The notes under the pieces were generated by a model. The model was not told where the DNA came from, did not search any database, and worked only from the letters and a program-made list of their open reading frames with translations. 64,000 nucleotides of DNA from Micromonospora cremea (GTDB lineage Bacteria > Actinomycetota > Actinomycetes > Mycobacteriales > Micromonosporaceae), in the NCBI RefSeq assembly GCF_900143515.1, contig NZ_FSQT01000001.1, positions 1,984,001 through 2,048,000 on the forward strand. Direction: 5' to 3'. Below, in pieces: positions 35,135 through 44,336 of this stretch. How positions within the stretch are numbered: the first letter of the stretch is position 1; the number at the start of each line of letters is the position of its first letter. Made by a program: the position numbers and the translations under genes.

Positions 35135-36030
35135 CGATCGAGGGCGGCCGGCCGCCGCTGCGGGTGCACGTTGGCGTTGCCGGCCGGCGCCGGCGCACCC
35201 GCCACCAGTTGGTGCGCGACCCGGAGCGCCGCCGCTACGGTCTCGTACAGGTAGGGACCGCCGTTGAGCGGTCCCCACCGGTAGCTGCCTCGGGCGGAGG
35301 GATTGGTGAAGGTCGCGACGAGGGTGTCGACGCCTGCGACTCGCGCCTGGGTGAGGTGTGGGGCAACTTGACGACGCCGGCTGATCAGCTCGGTGATCAC
35401 CTTGTTGACCTGGACGCCCTGCACGATGCACAGCGTCGGCTCCAGGATCTTGATCGTCGCCGCCAGATGCGGGAGACAGTTGCGGCTCATCGTCGCCTTG
35501 CTCAACGAGCTCTCTCCGTCGGCCATGGCCGAGCAGAGCCGCAAATTCGCCATGGCGTACGCGTCAAAGAGATGCACGGGTTGTCGTGCCTCGCTCAGGC
35601 GGAGTTGCTCGCCTTCGCGATCGTCTCCCGGCTCGTGCCCCACAGCGAGCCGGAGGGCACTGGTAGTGCCCTGCATGTGCGCATTGCGACCGGTGAACGG
35701 CAGCTCGGCGGACTGCATGACCTCGGCGTGGCGCTGTTCAAGCTTGACGTGCTCTCTCAGTCGCGCCGTGTCCATGGCGATCACCAGGATGCGGCACGGC
35801 ACTCCGTCCAGCGTGAGGTCGTAATGACGGCCGACGTGCGACAGCTGCCCGGCGGCGAAGGACACCTCAGGCCGCGGCGCCCCGTGCCGGTCGAACAGGA
35901 CGCTCCGCCGGCAACTGCCCAGCTTCCGGCAGACGCACTCGCCAGACGACCCGAGAACCTGCGCGCCCATGTACTGGCGCAGCCTCTCGATGCGCCCGGC
36001 CGTAGCGAGAGTGTCGCTCGCCGCGGTCAT
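35119..36030 (-). CDS. Possible uracil-DNA-glycosylase-fold protein with Cys cluster
   Basis: A 303-residue protein not firmly recognised. C32, C34 and C40 (GECVCRKLGSCRRSV) could be ligands for a metal or Fe-S cluster. ILVIAMDTARLREH resembles the first active-site strand of UDG-superfamily enzymes, and MSRNCLPHLAATIKILEPTL then CIVQG resembles the later family block. It overlaps the upstream partner gene (ATGA at 36027-36030), forming a two-gene unit. A base-excision or nucleic-acid defence role is a guess from weak motifs. The Pro/Arg-rich C-terminal end overlaps the 3' end of the ADP-ribosylhydrolase-like gene by 16 nt. Confidence 0.5.
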   Translation of the reverse strand: MTAASDTLATAGRIERLRQYMGAQVLGSSGECVCRKLGSCRRSVLFDRHGAPRPEVSFAAGQLSHVGRHYDLTLDGVPCRILVIAMDTARLREHVKLEQRHAEVMQSAELPFTGRNAHMQGTTSALRLAVGHEPGDDREGEQLRLSEARQPVHLFDAYAMANLRLCSAMADGESSLSKATMSRNCLPHLAATIKILEPTLCIVQGVQVNKVITELISRRRQVAPHLTQARVAGVDTLVATFTNPSARGSYRWGPLNGGPYLYETVAAALRVAHQLVAGAPAPAGNANVHPQRRPAALDRQPPR

Positions 36031-36587
36031 GGCGCCACGTTGGCAATACTGCCAGCGACTACGGGTTCAGCAACAGCACCGGTCCTCGGTCGAGGAGGCG
36101 GCGGCCCACTGCCATCGCTGGCGGTTCCCCCACCGATCAGTGCTTCCCGCAACAGGGCCGTCTCCTTGGCGCTCGGCGGGCCGGCTGACCCTGGATGCCA
36201 CTCGACAACCAGCCGCTGCCCCGACGGCAGCCCGTACGTCCGCACCGCCCGACTGGGCACCTTCGAGCCATAGTCCCTGCCACCCGACCCCAGCCTGCCA
36301 GTCAGCGGCAGCTCGAGTGCCTGAGCGATGGCGTCCCAGGGCCGGCCGAAGGCGAACACGTCTCGCACGGGCAGCTCCGCGATCGGCTGCCAGACGAACT
36401 CCTCGATGACCTCCGATGGCGGCCGTAGTGGCGCGGTGAGGGCCTTCGAGTGCCACGGGTAGCACTCGAAGATCAGCAGGTCGCGGTGGTCGGCGTTCGG
36501 ATCCTGGAGCCACCGGCGGGTGAACGCGAGCCGGGCCCCGTAGTACCGGCAGACGGCCCTGCTGAACGTGTTCGGCGCACACGTCAT
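36027..36587 (-). CDS. Hypothetical partner of the UDG-like gene
   Basis: A 186-residue protein with IFECYPWHSKALTAPLRPP, VIEEFVWQPIAELPVRDVFA, FGRPWDAIAQAL and VVEWHPGSAGPPSAKETALL. The spacing of YPWHS and HPGS is reminiscent of UDG-superfamily motifs, so the two genes may be related or form a complex. The frame stays open upstream of the ATG at 36587, so the N-terminus may be longer. It ends in a Pro-rich tail. Low certainty on function. Confidence 0.55.
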   Translation of the reverse strand: MTCAPNTFSRAVCRYYGARLAFTRRWLQDPNADHRDLLIFECYPWHSKALTAPLRPPSEVIEEFVWQPIAELPVRDVFAFGRPWDAIAQALELPLTGRLGSGGRDYGSKVPSRAVRTYGLPSGQRLVVEWHPGSAGPPSAKETALLREALIGGGTASDGSGPPPPRPRTGAVAEPVVAGSIANVAP

Positions 36588-36610
36588 GTAAGACGTCGCG
36601 GTCGGGCGTC

Positions 36611-36862
36611 GTGAGCGGCGAACGCAACCTCCTCGATAAGTCCGCGCTCGCCCGCTGGCGCTGGGACAGCCTGGTCGGTGCGTTTTCGCTGCTTCTAGCC
36701 GCCGAAGCTCAGCGCCTGCCGCAGATTCACGTCGAGGCTTTCGTTGTACTGCGGATCGGGCTCAGTTCCGGCAGCGCTGAGGACGGTGCTGAAGAAGCAT
36801 CTGGCGCCAACGGTGAGGATCATGCGGAAGAATTCCGTGTCATCGAGACCGTGACCGCGTAG
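36611..36862 (+). pseudogene. Truncated PIN-domain (VapC-like) toxin start
   Basis: The GTG-started frame begins SGERNLLDKSALARWRWDSL, matching the first strand and catalytic Asp of PIN-domain toxins (YLlDkSAlaR). The remaining 60 residues are not PIN-like (ASGANGEDHAEEFRVIETVT), so only about 25 codons of a VapC-type gene survive. No antitoxin gene is visible nearby. Confidence 0.5.
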
Positions 36863-36934
36863 GCCCGCGATACCAGGCGGCCGCCGCCCGGCGCTCCCCC
36901 ATCGGTCAGCCTCATCGCGGTCAGCCTCATCGGG

Positions 36935-37699
36935 TCAGCGGCCGAGTTCGCGGTACGCCCGCGGCAGATCGTCCACGGCGAGCACCTGCACCGGTGCCCC
37001 GGCCCCCTTGCCCGTCACCAGCACCAGCGGGTAACCGCCGTCGGCGTCGTCCGGCCGGTGCAGGGCCGACTCGAGCGCGGCCACGGCGCTCGCGAGCGCG
37101 GCCGACGGGTCGAGTTGACTCGGCCGCACCGGACCGACCTCTGGGTGATCCGCGAGCTCCGACACCGCGGCGCTCAGATCGAGCAGCACCATGCCGTCGG
37201 CTTCAGCCTTGGCCTCCGCCCAGCGGCCGACCTGTTCCCGGGTAACGAGGAGCCAGCCGCGCTGCTCGTCCCGGTAGGGCAGTTGGGAGAAGTCGCCCCG
37301 GTGCATCGTCTGCAGCGCCTCGCGCAGTGGCGTGGTCGGGAGGCACGTGCTGGCCTCGGTGGCGATCTCCCCCACTTTCCGCGGATGCCGCAGACCGCCT
37401 AGGATCTTCTCCAGGCGCTCCACAATCTCTCTGGGCGGGGACGCGACCGGCCCCGAGTAGCCCTCGAACGACACGTGCGCGTAGGCGTTGCGGACGCTGC
37501 GGCAGCGGTCCAGGAACCGTTCCTGATCGGTGGTGAGCAGCTTCTGGTCCCGGGCCCAGGTCAGCATGCTGAACGTAGTCTGCTGCTGCCCCGAGCCGCC
37601 GCCGGTCCGCTCCCTCCAGCGATGCTTCAGTTCCGATTCGAGCGCCTTCCAGGCCGCGTCGAAGCGGTTGGCCATTGATTCCCTGTCGTGCTTCGCCAT
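36935..37699 (-). CDS. HEPN-domain protein fused to paired CBS domains
   Basis: A 254-residue protein. Residues 10-105 form a helical HEPN-like domain with the RNase motif R70-NAYA-H75 (Rx4H) in RCRSVRNAYAHVSF. Residues 110-254 read as two CBS motifs (TPLREALQTMHRGDFSQLPY, GWLLVTREQVGRW; then ALASAVAALESAL, GGYPLVLVTGKG, VLAVDDLPRAY). HEPN proteins are often toxic or defensive RNases, and CBS pairs bind adenine nucleotides, so a nucleotide-gated RNase is a reasonable inference. RBS GAAGGG precedes the ATG. There is no obvious antitoxin partner. Confidence 0.78.
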   Translation of the reverse strand: MAKHDRESMANRFDAAWKALESELKHRWRERTGGGSGQQQTTFSMLTWARDQKLLTTDQERFLDRCRSVRNAYAHVSFEGYSGPVASPPREIVERLEKILGGLRHPRKVGEIATEASTCLPTTPLREALQTMHRGDFSQLPYRDEQRGWLLVTREQVGRWAEAKAEADGMVLLDLSAAVSELADHPEVGPVRPSQLDPSAALASAVAALESALHRPDDADGGYPLVLVTGKGAGAPVQVLAVDDLPRAYRELGR

Positions 37700-37848
37700 C
37701 AGCCAATCCCTTCATCCGCTGGTGGTCCGGGACCGGCCCGGTGCCGCAGCGGATGATCATAGGGGACATGATCAGCTCAGGTATGAGCCCTGCGCCAATG
37801 GCGGACGGTGGGCTCTCAAGCAGAAGGTCGCGACGCCGCCAACAGGTG

Positions 37849-38415
37849 TCAGTCGCAGTAGCCGCAGGCTCCGCTCACCGGGAGCTGAATGCCACACCGG
37901 GGACAGCTGGGGCGGCGAGGTTGCGGAGCGCTCCGGCGCTGGCGCCGCACGGCCTCCTCCAGTCTCGGCGCGAGGGCCGGCTGGCCACCGTCCGCCGGAA
38001 GCCCTGACGCCTCGAAGTACCGGTAGCAGTCCAGCCGGGCCGACGCAGCATGTCGCTCGCGTTGCATGTCGTCCTCGACCGGCGGCTGCCCGGCCATCTG
38101 CAACACCTCGGCGTATCCAACGCCGACCTTGCCGTCGTCCTTGTGCACGACCAGCGCCGTCAGCGGTGGGTGACCCTGGTTGTGCGCGCGGCGGACCACC
38201 CGCCCGAGGACGGAACCGATCCAGTTCTGCAGGAGCGCGGAGGTCCGGACGCCCGACCTGTCCTGCACCTCCTTGCCAACCTCACCGTAGGTGGTGACCG
38301 CGTGATACCGCCGCGCCACCTCCAGCAGGACGTCGTACGCGTGCGGTGCCCAGATGTCCCAGGCCTCCTCGGCGCTGACCGCATCCCCGGACTCTCGCCA
38401 ATATCCCCGTCGCAC
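37849..38415 (-). CDS. Hypothetical protein with C-terminal zinc ribbon
   Basis: A 188-residue protein starting at GTG. The first 100 residues (YDVLLEVARRYHAVTTYGEV, QDRSGVRTSALLQNWIGSVL, PPLTALVVHKDDGKVGVGY) look like a winged-helix domain with a TTYGEV segment reminiscent of alkyltransferase-like proteins. The last 20 residues form a CPRCG...CGYC zinc ribbon. A nucleic-acid-binding role is likely; the family is not identified. Confidence 0.65.
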   Translation of the reverse strand: MRRGYWRESGDAVSAEEAWDIWAPHAYDVLLEVARRYHAVTTYGEVGKEVQDRSGVRTSALLQNWIGSVLGRVVRRAHNQGHPPLTALVVHKDDGKVGVGYAEVLQMAGQPPVEDDMQRERHAASARLDCYRYFEASGLPADGGQPALAPRLEEAVRRQRRSAPQPRRPSCPRCGIQLPVSGACGYCD

Positions 38416-38532
38416 GACTGTCTTCTCTTCTCAGGAGGCGGATCGCTGTCACCCGGCAGGGTAGCGAGCCTCCGACTTAAGGGCCGCCCCGTTAGTCGCC
38501 GCTGATGTGCCTGCCTGAAAGGCCCACCACCT

Positions 38533-41500
38533 CTAGCCGGCGTGCCACATCGGTGCGCTGCGCCGGGCGGTCCGTACCACGATCTCGGGGTCGGCGAGGA
38601 CGCCGACCAGTCGCCGGCTGGCCGCCACCGCGAGCGGCCCGAGCGTCGCGTGCCCGACGGACGCATGGCAAGCCTGCAGCCCGATCTCCGCCAGCTCCCG
38701 CCGGGTCAGCGCGAAACGCCGCTCGCGTTGCTCGACGAGCGCGGCGCGGACCCGCCGCAGCACCTCGCCCGGTTCGTCGGTGACCCGGCGCAGCACCTGG
38801 ACCGACCAGTTCCACGTCTGCAGCAGCACGAGGTCGGCGCGGTCGGGAGCCTGGTCGGTGAGCAACAGCTCGTGGTGGCAGACGACGACGGCGGCCTCGG
38901 GGTCGCCGTCGTCGAGAAGGAGGCGGGCCAGCAGCCCGGCCGCAAGGGGCACGGATCGGCCGGCGCCGTCGCCGGCGCTGCCGCTGGCGAGCAACCGGCC
39001 CAGCAGGGTCCGCGCCGCGTCGGTGTCGCCTTCGGCGAAGTGCAGGGCCGCCAGGAACTCGTCGGTGCCGCGATCCGTTCGCGTGTCGTCGTCCTCAAGG
39101 TGGCGCAGTTGCTCGGCGGCGGCCCGCAGCTCGGGAAGCGGCGCGTTGGCGGTGAGCAGCCGGGCGATCCGCTCACGCTGCGCGGACACCGGCGTGGTGG
39201 TGCTGGGTGTGGTCGGTGCGGGCATCAGCGCCAGCAGGTCCGCGAGCCGGGTCCACTGCCCGGCGGCGGCCCCGGCCAGCAGTGCCTTGCGCAGCGCCGC
39301 CACGGTCAGGCGATCGACCGACCCGATGCTCTCCGCCCTGGCCCGTGCGACGGCGGCGAAGGCGCCCAGCGCCTCGGTCCAGTAGCCGGCGCGGGCCAGC
39401 TCGATGCCGAACTCCTCCCGCAGCCGGCTGCCCCGCCGCCCGGTCAGCGACCCGGCGGCCAGCCGACTCTGCAGGCGGCCGTGCCGGAACCGGTACGCGC
39501 CGGCGCCGTGTCGCAGCAGGCCGACCGACTCCGCGTAGGCCAGGAACGCCAGCAGCTGGAAGGGGATGCGTCCTTTTGCGGCGAGCACGGCCTTCCCCAC
39601 CGTGAACCGGATCCAGGCGGCACCGCCGCGCCGGTGCAGCCACCAGGCCAGCCCCAGACCCATTCCGGCGTACGCCAGCGACGTCATCGGCGGCGCGGCC
39701 GGCAGCAGCCCGCCCAACCGAAGCACCGCCACGGCGACGAGCAGGCGCAGGACTGCGGTGGCGACGGTGGTGAGAGCCGACGCGACGCTCGCCGCACGGT
39801 CCGCGTCGATGGTTTCCGCCGCGCTGGTGGCACCCAGCTCGGCGGCGGGAGCGGCGACGTCGACCCGCAGGCCGGCCGTGACGGCGCTGTACGTCCAGAA
39901 GAGGACACCGACCACCACCGCGCCGCGCACCGGGTCGGACCACGCCGGCAGGCCCGGCACTCCGTCCAGCAACCCGACCAGCTCCGGCGACGGGGTGACG
40001 GTCGACAGCAGGGTCAGGGTGGCGAACGCCCAGAACGCGCCCCCGACCAGGCCGGCGATCAGCCCGTACCGCAGTGCCCGCCGGCCGCCGACGAACAGCA
40101 CCCGACGAGGCGTGTCCCGCGCCGTGCGACCGCGCAGCAGCGCGGCGCACACGGCCAGCAGGAAGGCCGCGACGGCCAGGCCGTCGACATTGCGGGCGAT
40201 CGCGTTCAGCAGGTGGCGCGTGCCGATGTCGCTGACGAGCGCGGCGGTCTCGGTGAGCGCGTCATGGGCGTACGAGAGTGCCACCCAAACGGCCAGCCCG
40301 CTGCGCAGGCCGTCGAAGATCGCCCAGAACGGACCGGGCAGCGCGGCGGGCAACTGCCACCAGCGGAACTCGCGCTGGTCGAGTGATTCCAGGTGCGCGG
40401 CGAGGAAGGCGAGGTACCGCCGGGACGTGTCCGGCTCCCACCGGCGTAGCCCCTGGCCGCCCCGCCCGGAGCGCAGTGCGGCATCGACGGCCCGGGTCAG
40501 CAGGTCGTCCTCCACCGACCGGCGACCCTGCTCCCGGGCCAGCGGGACGAGGTCGCGCGGGTCGGTGCCGGGCTGGTCGAAGGCGCTGCGCGCCATCGCC
40601 ACCATCAGCGGTGTGGACAGTACGCCGGTCAGTTCGGTGTCGTCCCCGATGGTGGCGGCTACGGTGCACCAGTTGTTCGCCTGGTGATACGGGGCCGCGT
40701 CGACCAGGTAGTCGGCCACCTCGGCGGGGCTCAGCGGTTCCAGCACCACGACGGCAGTGCCGCGCAGCTTCTGTCCCTGAGTGAGGTAGCGCTCGTACAC
40801 CGATGATCGACAGGTGAGCACGAACCGCTGGGTGGCCAGGGCGTTCAACTGCTCTAGGCAGGAGACCAACCGCTGCTCGGGCATCTCGTCCAGGCCGTCC
40901 AGGACGGGCACCAACAGGCCCGCCTCGACGAGGTCGCGTAGCACCGCCTCCGGGTGGGGGTGCTCGGCGGCGAGCTGCGGGTACCGCCGGGCGATTCGGT
41001 CGACCAGCCAGTCGGTGAAGCCCTCCCGGTCGGGGTCCCATGACGCGACCGGTATCGGCACCGGGACGGGGGTGTCGGGCTCGCGGTGCGCCGGCAGCTC
41101 CCGGGCCATTCGCAAGGCGGTGATCGACTTCCCGGAACCGGCGCTGCCGAGCAGGAGCAGCCGTCCGGACGGGATGCTGCGGTATCGGGTCCAAAGCGCG
41201 CCGTCGCGGCCGGACAGGTCCAGCGGGACTGCGTCGCTGGAGCGGCCGATCGCCCGCCAGGACGGCAACAGGCGGGCCGGCGCGGTGGACCAGCGCACGG
41301 GCAGCGGGTACGGCTCATCGACGGCGCGGAGCACCGTGTCGTCGCTGGGGTCGCGGCGGACCAGATCGGCGAGCTGGTCCGCAACGGCACGTCGGTGCGT
41401 GACGAGCGCCGTGGACGCCGCCGGCCGGTTGGTGAAGACCTGGTCCAGGACGACGTAGACGGCGACGAACCCGGCGATGACGCCCCAGGCCCAGTTGACC

Positions 41501-41586
41501 TTCTCGAAGTCGTAGCGCAGCCAGACCCAGCCTGTCCCGCCGGCCGCCAGTGCGGCGACGACGGTCAGCAGGCCCCACTTCCACAT
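38533..41586 (-). CDS. Membrane-associated NACHT/STAND NTPase
   Basis: A 1017-residue protein. Two N-terminal membrane helices (about 4-22 and 33-50) precede a NACHT domain: Walker A GSAGSGKS at 147-154, Walker B VLDGLDEMP around 228-236 and a sensor region RFVLTCRSSVYERYL. Then come about six membrane helices (roughly 450-690) and a helical, TPR-like C-terminus (FAAVARARAESIGSVDRLTV; ALHFAEGDTDAARTLLGRLL). NACHT NTPases in bacteria include antiphage sensors and actinomycete membrane regulators. The ATG at 41586 lacks a strong RBS; a GTG upstream is possible. Confidence 0.85.
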   Translation of the reverse strand: MWKWGLLTVVAALAAGGTGWVWLRYDFEKVNWAWGVIAGFVAVYVVLDQVFTNRPAASTALVTHRRAVADQLADLVRRDPSDDTVLRAVDEPYPLPVRWSTAPARLLPSWRAIGRSSDAVPLDLSGRDGALWTRYRSIPSGRLLLLGSAGSGKSITALRMARELPAHREPDTPVPVPIPVASWDPDREGFTDWLVDRIARRYPQLAAEHPHPEAVLRDLVEAGLLVPVLDGLDEMPEQRLVSCLEQLNALATQRFVLTCRSSVYERYLTQGQKLRGTAVVVLEPLSPAEVADYLVDAAPYHQANNWCTVAATIGDDTELTGVLSTPLMVAMARSAFDQPGTDPRDLVPLAREQGRRSVEDDLLTRAVDAALRSGRGGQGLRRWEPDTSRRYLAFLAAHLESLDQREFRWWQLPAALPGPFWAIFDGLRSGLAVWVALSYAHDALTETAALVSDIGTRHLLNAIARNVDGLAVAAFLLAVCAALLRGRTARDTPRRVLFVGGRRALRYGLIAGLVGGAFWAFATLTLLSTVTPSPELVGLLDGVPGLPAWSDPVRGAVVVGVLFWTYSAVTAGLRVDVAAPAAELGATSAAETIDADRAASVASALTTVATAVLRLLVAVAVLRLGGLLPAAPPMTSLAYAGMGLGLAWWLHRRGGAAWIRFTVGKAVLAAKGRIPFQLLAFLAYAESVGLLRHGAGAYRFRHGRLQSRLAAGSLTGRRGSRLREEFGIELARAGYWTEALGAFAAVARARAESIGSVDRLTVAALRKALLAGAAAGQWTRLADLLALMPAPTTPSTTTPVSAQRERIARLLTANAPLPELRAAAEQLRHLEDDDTRTDRGTDEFLAALHFAEGDTDAARTLLGRLLASGSAGDGAGRSVPLAAGLLARLLLDDGDPEAAVVVCHHELLLTDQAPDRADLVLLQTWNWSVQVLRRVTDEPGEVLRRVRAALVEQRERRFALTRRELAEIGLQACHASVGHATLGPLAVAASRRLVGVLADPEIVVRTARRSAPMWHAG

Positions 41587-41668
41587 CGGACGCCGCACCA
41601 CCTGATTGTGATCCACTGCTGCACGCGGGGACACCCCGCCGGGGTCGGCGCTGCCCGGTCGCGGCCGA

Positions 41669-43294
41669 TCAGCTCGGGACGTCGCGGTGACGGAATCCGG
41701 CGACGCCGACGGCGAGCAGCGCCGCCGCCACCCCGGCGAGCACCACCAGCGGCAGCACCGCCGGGTCGACCGCGGGCACGGACGGCACATGGGTGTACGG
41801 CGAGACGTTGAGCGCGGCCTGTGGCAGGTCCAGCACCGCGCCGAGCTGCCCGAGGAGCAGGAAGACCAGCAGCGCCGTCCAGGAGAGCACCACCGACCGG
41901 CGGGGCAGCAGGCCGAAGAGCGCGGTCACCCCCCCGGCCACAACGAGCAGGGCCGGCAGCCGCAGCAGCGCGGCGCCGCCCAGCGCGATGGCCTCGCCGA
42001 ACGGGTCGCCGGTGACCAGGCCGTAGCCGAGCCCGGTGGTCAGGCCGGCGAGCAGCAGCAGGGCGAGCGCGCCGAGCGCCGCGGCGAGGACCTGGGTGCC
42101 GAGCCATCGGGTCCGGCTCACGGCGGTGACGAGGGCGGCCTCCAGCACCCCGTCGGCTTCGTCGCCGCGTACCCGGAGCAGGGCCTGCACCACGTACGCC
42201 CCGATGGTCAGGGCGAAGAGCCCGAGCATCGCGGCCAGGTACGCGTCGACCAGGTCGGCTCCGCCGCCCATCGCGTTGATCGCCTCGGCGGCGGCCGGAT
42301 TCTGCTCGATCATGGCGTTGAACTCGTCGGCGGCGACGCCCATCGAAACGCCGAGCACGGCGATCCCGACCGCCCAGCCGAGCAGCGTGCCGCGCTGCAT
42401 CCGCCAGGCCAGCCCAGCCGGGCTGAGCAGCCACGCCGCACCGGTCGCGGGCTTGCGCCGGGGTGCGACCAGCCCGGCGCCCTGGTCCCGCCGCTCCGCA
42501 AGGGCGGACGCCAGCGCCACCCCGGCGAGCAGCAGTGCGACGGGCAGGGCGAGCACCCACCAACGTTCCCCGCCGAAGGCCCGCACCTGGTTGCCCCAGC
42601 CGAGCGGGGAGAGCCAGGAGGGCCAGGCGCTCTCCACCCGGGTGCCGTCGACGCTGGTGTCGCCGAGCACGTCGCCGGCGGCGCGCAGCACGAAGGAGAG
42701 CCCGACGACGGCGGCGGCGAGCGCGTTGGCGCCCCGGGAGGTGACGGAGACCTGCGCGGTGACCGCGGTGACGCCGGTGAAGGCCACCCCGACGCCGCCG
42801 ACCGCGCCGGCTGCCGCGACGGAGCCGGCCAGTGGCAGGCCCGCGCCGGCCAGTGCGACGGCGAGCAGCGCCGCGGCCGCCACGTTCGCCGCGACCACGA
42901 CCAGCAGCGCGGCGGTGAGCGGCGCGTACCGGCCGACCACGGAGGCGCCGAGCAGCTCGGCGCGGCCGGTCTCCTCGTTCTGCCGGGTGTGCCGGGTCAC
43001 CGCGAAGGTGCTCAGCAGCGCGACGATCAGGGCCAGCGTCACGTACGTCTCGGCGACCACCACGGCACCGACGTCGGGGCCGGCGATGGGGCCGTTGAAG
43101 GCCCGGGCGACCAGGCTGGACGCTGACGTGGTCGCGTAGCCCTGACGGGCCGCCTCGTCGGGATAGATGCCGGCGACGCTCCCGGCGAGGGCATAGCCGA
43201 GCAGGGGCGTGCCGAGCACCCAGATCGCCAGGCGGATCCGGTCGCGGCGCAGCACGAGCCGGGCCAGCCGGCGGGTGCCGGTGAAGGCGGTCAC
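41669..43294 (-). CDS. ABC exporter permease (ABC-2 type, fused halves)
   Basis: A 541-residue membrane protein with about 12 helices in two similar halves, as in the actinomycete exporters that pair with a DrrA-type ATPase. Features include [24 protein letters not shown] in the first half and [30 protein letters not shown] in the second, the E-loop-like ATPase contacts. GTG start overlaps the ATPase stop (GTGA). Exports an unknown drug or lipid-like compound. Confidence 0.88.
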   Translation of the reverse strand: MTAFTGTRRLARLVLRRDRIRLAIWVLGTPLLGYALAGSVAGIYPDEAARQGYATTSASSLVARAFNGPIAGPDVGAVVVAETYVTLALIVALLSTFAVTRHTRQNEETGRAELLGASVVGRYAPLTAALLVVVAANVAAAALLAVALAGAGLPLAGSVAAAGAVGGVGVAFTGVTAVTAQVSVTSRGANALAAAVVGLSFVLRAAGDVLGDTSVDGTRVESAWPSWLSPLGWGNQVRAFGGERWWVLALPVALLLAGVALASALAERRDQGAGLVAPRRKPATGAAWLLSPAGLAWRMQRGTLLGWAVGIAVLGVSMGVAADEFNAMIEQNPAAAEAINAMGGGADLVDAYLAAMLGLFALTIGAYVVQALLRVRGDEADGVLEAALVTAVSRTRWLGTQVLAAALGALALLLLAGLTTGLGYGLVTGDPFGEAIALGGAALLRLPALLVVAGGVTALFGLLPRRSVVLSWTALLVFLLLGQLGAVLDLPQAALNVSPYTHVPSVPAVDPAVLPLVVLAGVAAALLAVGVAGFRHRDVPS

Positions 43295-44226
43295 CGGGCA
43301 CCGGCCCGCTGGGCCTCCGCCGACCCGGAGTCGTCGGCGGTGACGCGCTCGTCGCCGTAGTGCCGCAGGAACAGCTGCTCCAGGGTGGGCGGGGTGCTCG
43401 TCAGCGCGCGGACGCCGAAGCGGATGAGCTGGCCGAGCAGCTCGTCGAGGTGCGCCGGCTCGACCTCCAGGTGGGTACGCCCGTCGACCTCGCGCACGTC
43501 GTGCACGCCCGGCAGCGCGTCCAGGCCGGTCACCGGGCGGGCCGTCTCGACGGTCACCGCCGTGCGGGTGAGGTGGCGCAGCTCGGCGAGGCTGCCGGAC
43601 TCGACGGTGCGACCCTCGCGGATGATGCTGACCCGGTCGCAGAGCGCCTCGACCTCGGCGAGCACGTGGCTGGAGAGCAGCACGGTGGCGCCGGCCTGCT
43701 TGATTCGCCGCACCTCGTCCTGGAACACCGCCTCCATGAGGGGGTCGAGGCCGGAGGTCGGCTCGTCGAGCACGTACAGCTCCACGTTGGAGGAGAAGGC
43801 GGCGACGATGGCGACCTTCTGCCGGTTGCCCTTTGAGTACGTGCGGCACCCGCGGGTGGGGTCCAGATCGAAGCGTTGCAGCAGCTCGTCGCGGCGACGC
43901 CGGTCGAGGCCGCCGCGCAGCTCACCGAGCAGGTCGATCGCCTCCCCGCCGGAGAGGTTCGGCCAGAGGTTGACGTCGCCCGGCACGTACGCCAACCGGC
44001 GGTGCAGGCGCACCGCGTCGCGCCAGGGGTCGGCGCCGAGCACCCGCGCCTCGCCGGAGTCGCGGCGGAGCAGCCCGAGCAGGATCCGGATGGTGGTGGA
44101 CTTCCCGGAACCGTTGGGCCCGAGGAAGCCGTGCACCTCCCCCGCCTCGACCCGCAGGTCGAGCCCGTCGAGTGCCCGGATGCCGCCGAAGGTCTTGACC
44201 AGGTTGTCGATCGAGATGACGGGCAT
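43291..44226 (-). CDS. ABC exporter ATP-binding protein
   Basis: A 311-residue ATPase. Walker [10 protein letters not shown], signature SKGNRQK (a degenerate LSGGQ, as in DrrA relatives), Walker [13 protein letters not shown], and [15 protein letters not shown]. The ATG at 44226 follows GGAGGGG. It is read divergently from the TetR-type gene, with two palindromes between them. Confidence 0.93.
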   Translation of the reverse strand: MPVISIDNLVKTFGGIRALDGLDLRVEAGEVHGFLGPNGSGKSTTIRILLGLLRRDSGEARVLGADPWRDAVRLHRRLAYVPGDVNLWPNLSGGEAIDLLGELRGGLDRRRRDELLQRFDLDPTRGCRTYSKGNRQKVAIVAAFSSNVELYVLDEPTSGLDPLMEAVFQDEVRRIKQAGATVLLSSHVLAEVEALCDRVSIIREGRTVESGSLAELRHLTRTAVTVETARPVTGLDALPGVHDVREVDGRTHLEVEPAHLDELLGQLIRFGVRALTSTPPTLEQLFLRHYGDERVTADDSGSAEAQRAGAR

Positions 44227-44267
44227 CGCCCCTCCAGCCGTTGGATGCGTCGACCGTCCCCACTGTA

Positions 44268-44304
44268 CTGACCGACGGTCAGCACAATCAACGCTGACGT
44301 CAGC
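44268..44304. promoter_or_regulatory. TetR-type operator palindromes between ABC exporter and regulator
   Basis: CTGACCGACGGTCAG (44268-44282) is a perfect 15-bp palindrome with a single central A. GCTGACGTCAGC (44293-44304) is a second, perfect 12-bp palindrome. Another CCGGTCAG half-site follows at 44307. They lie in the 110-bp divergent gap and share the TGAC half-site, so the TetR-type protein probably represses both directions. Confidence 0.8.
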
Positions 44305-44336
44305 CACCGGTCAGGACGCGGGCTAGGCTGGCCGGC

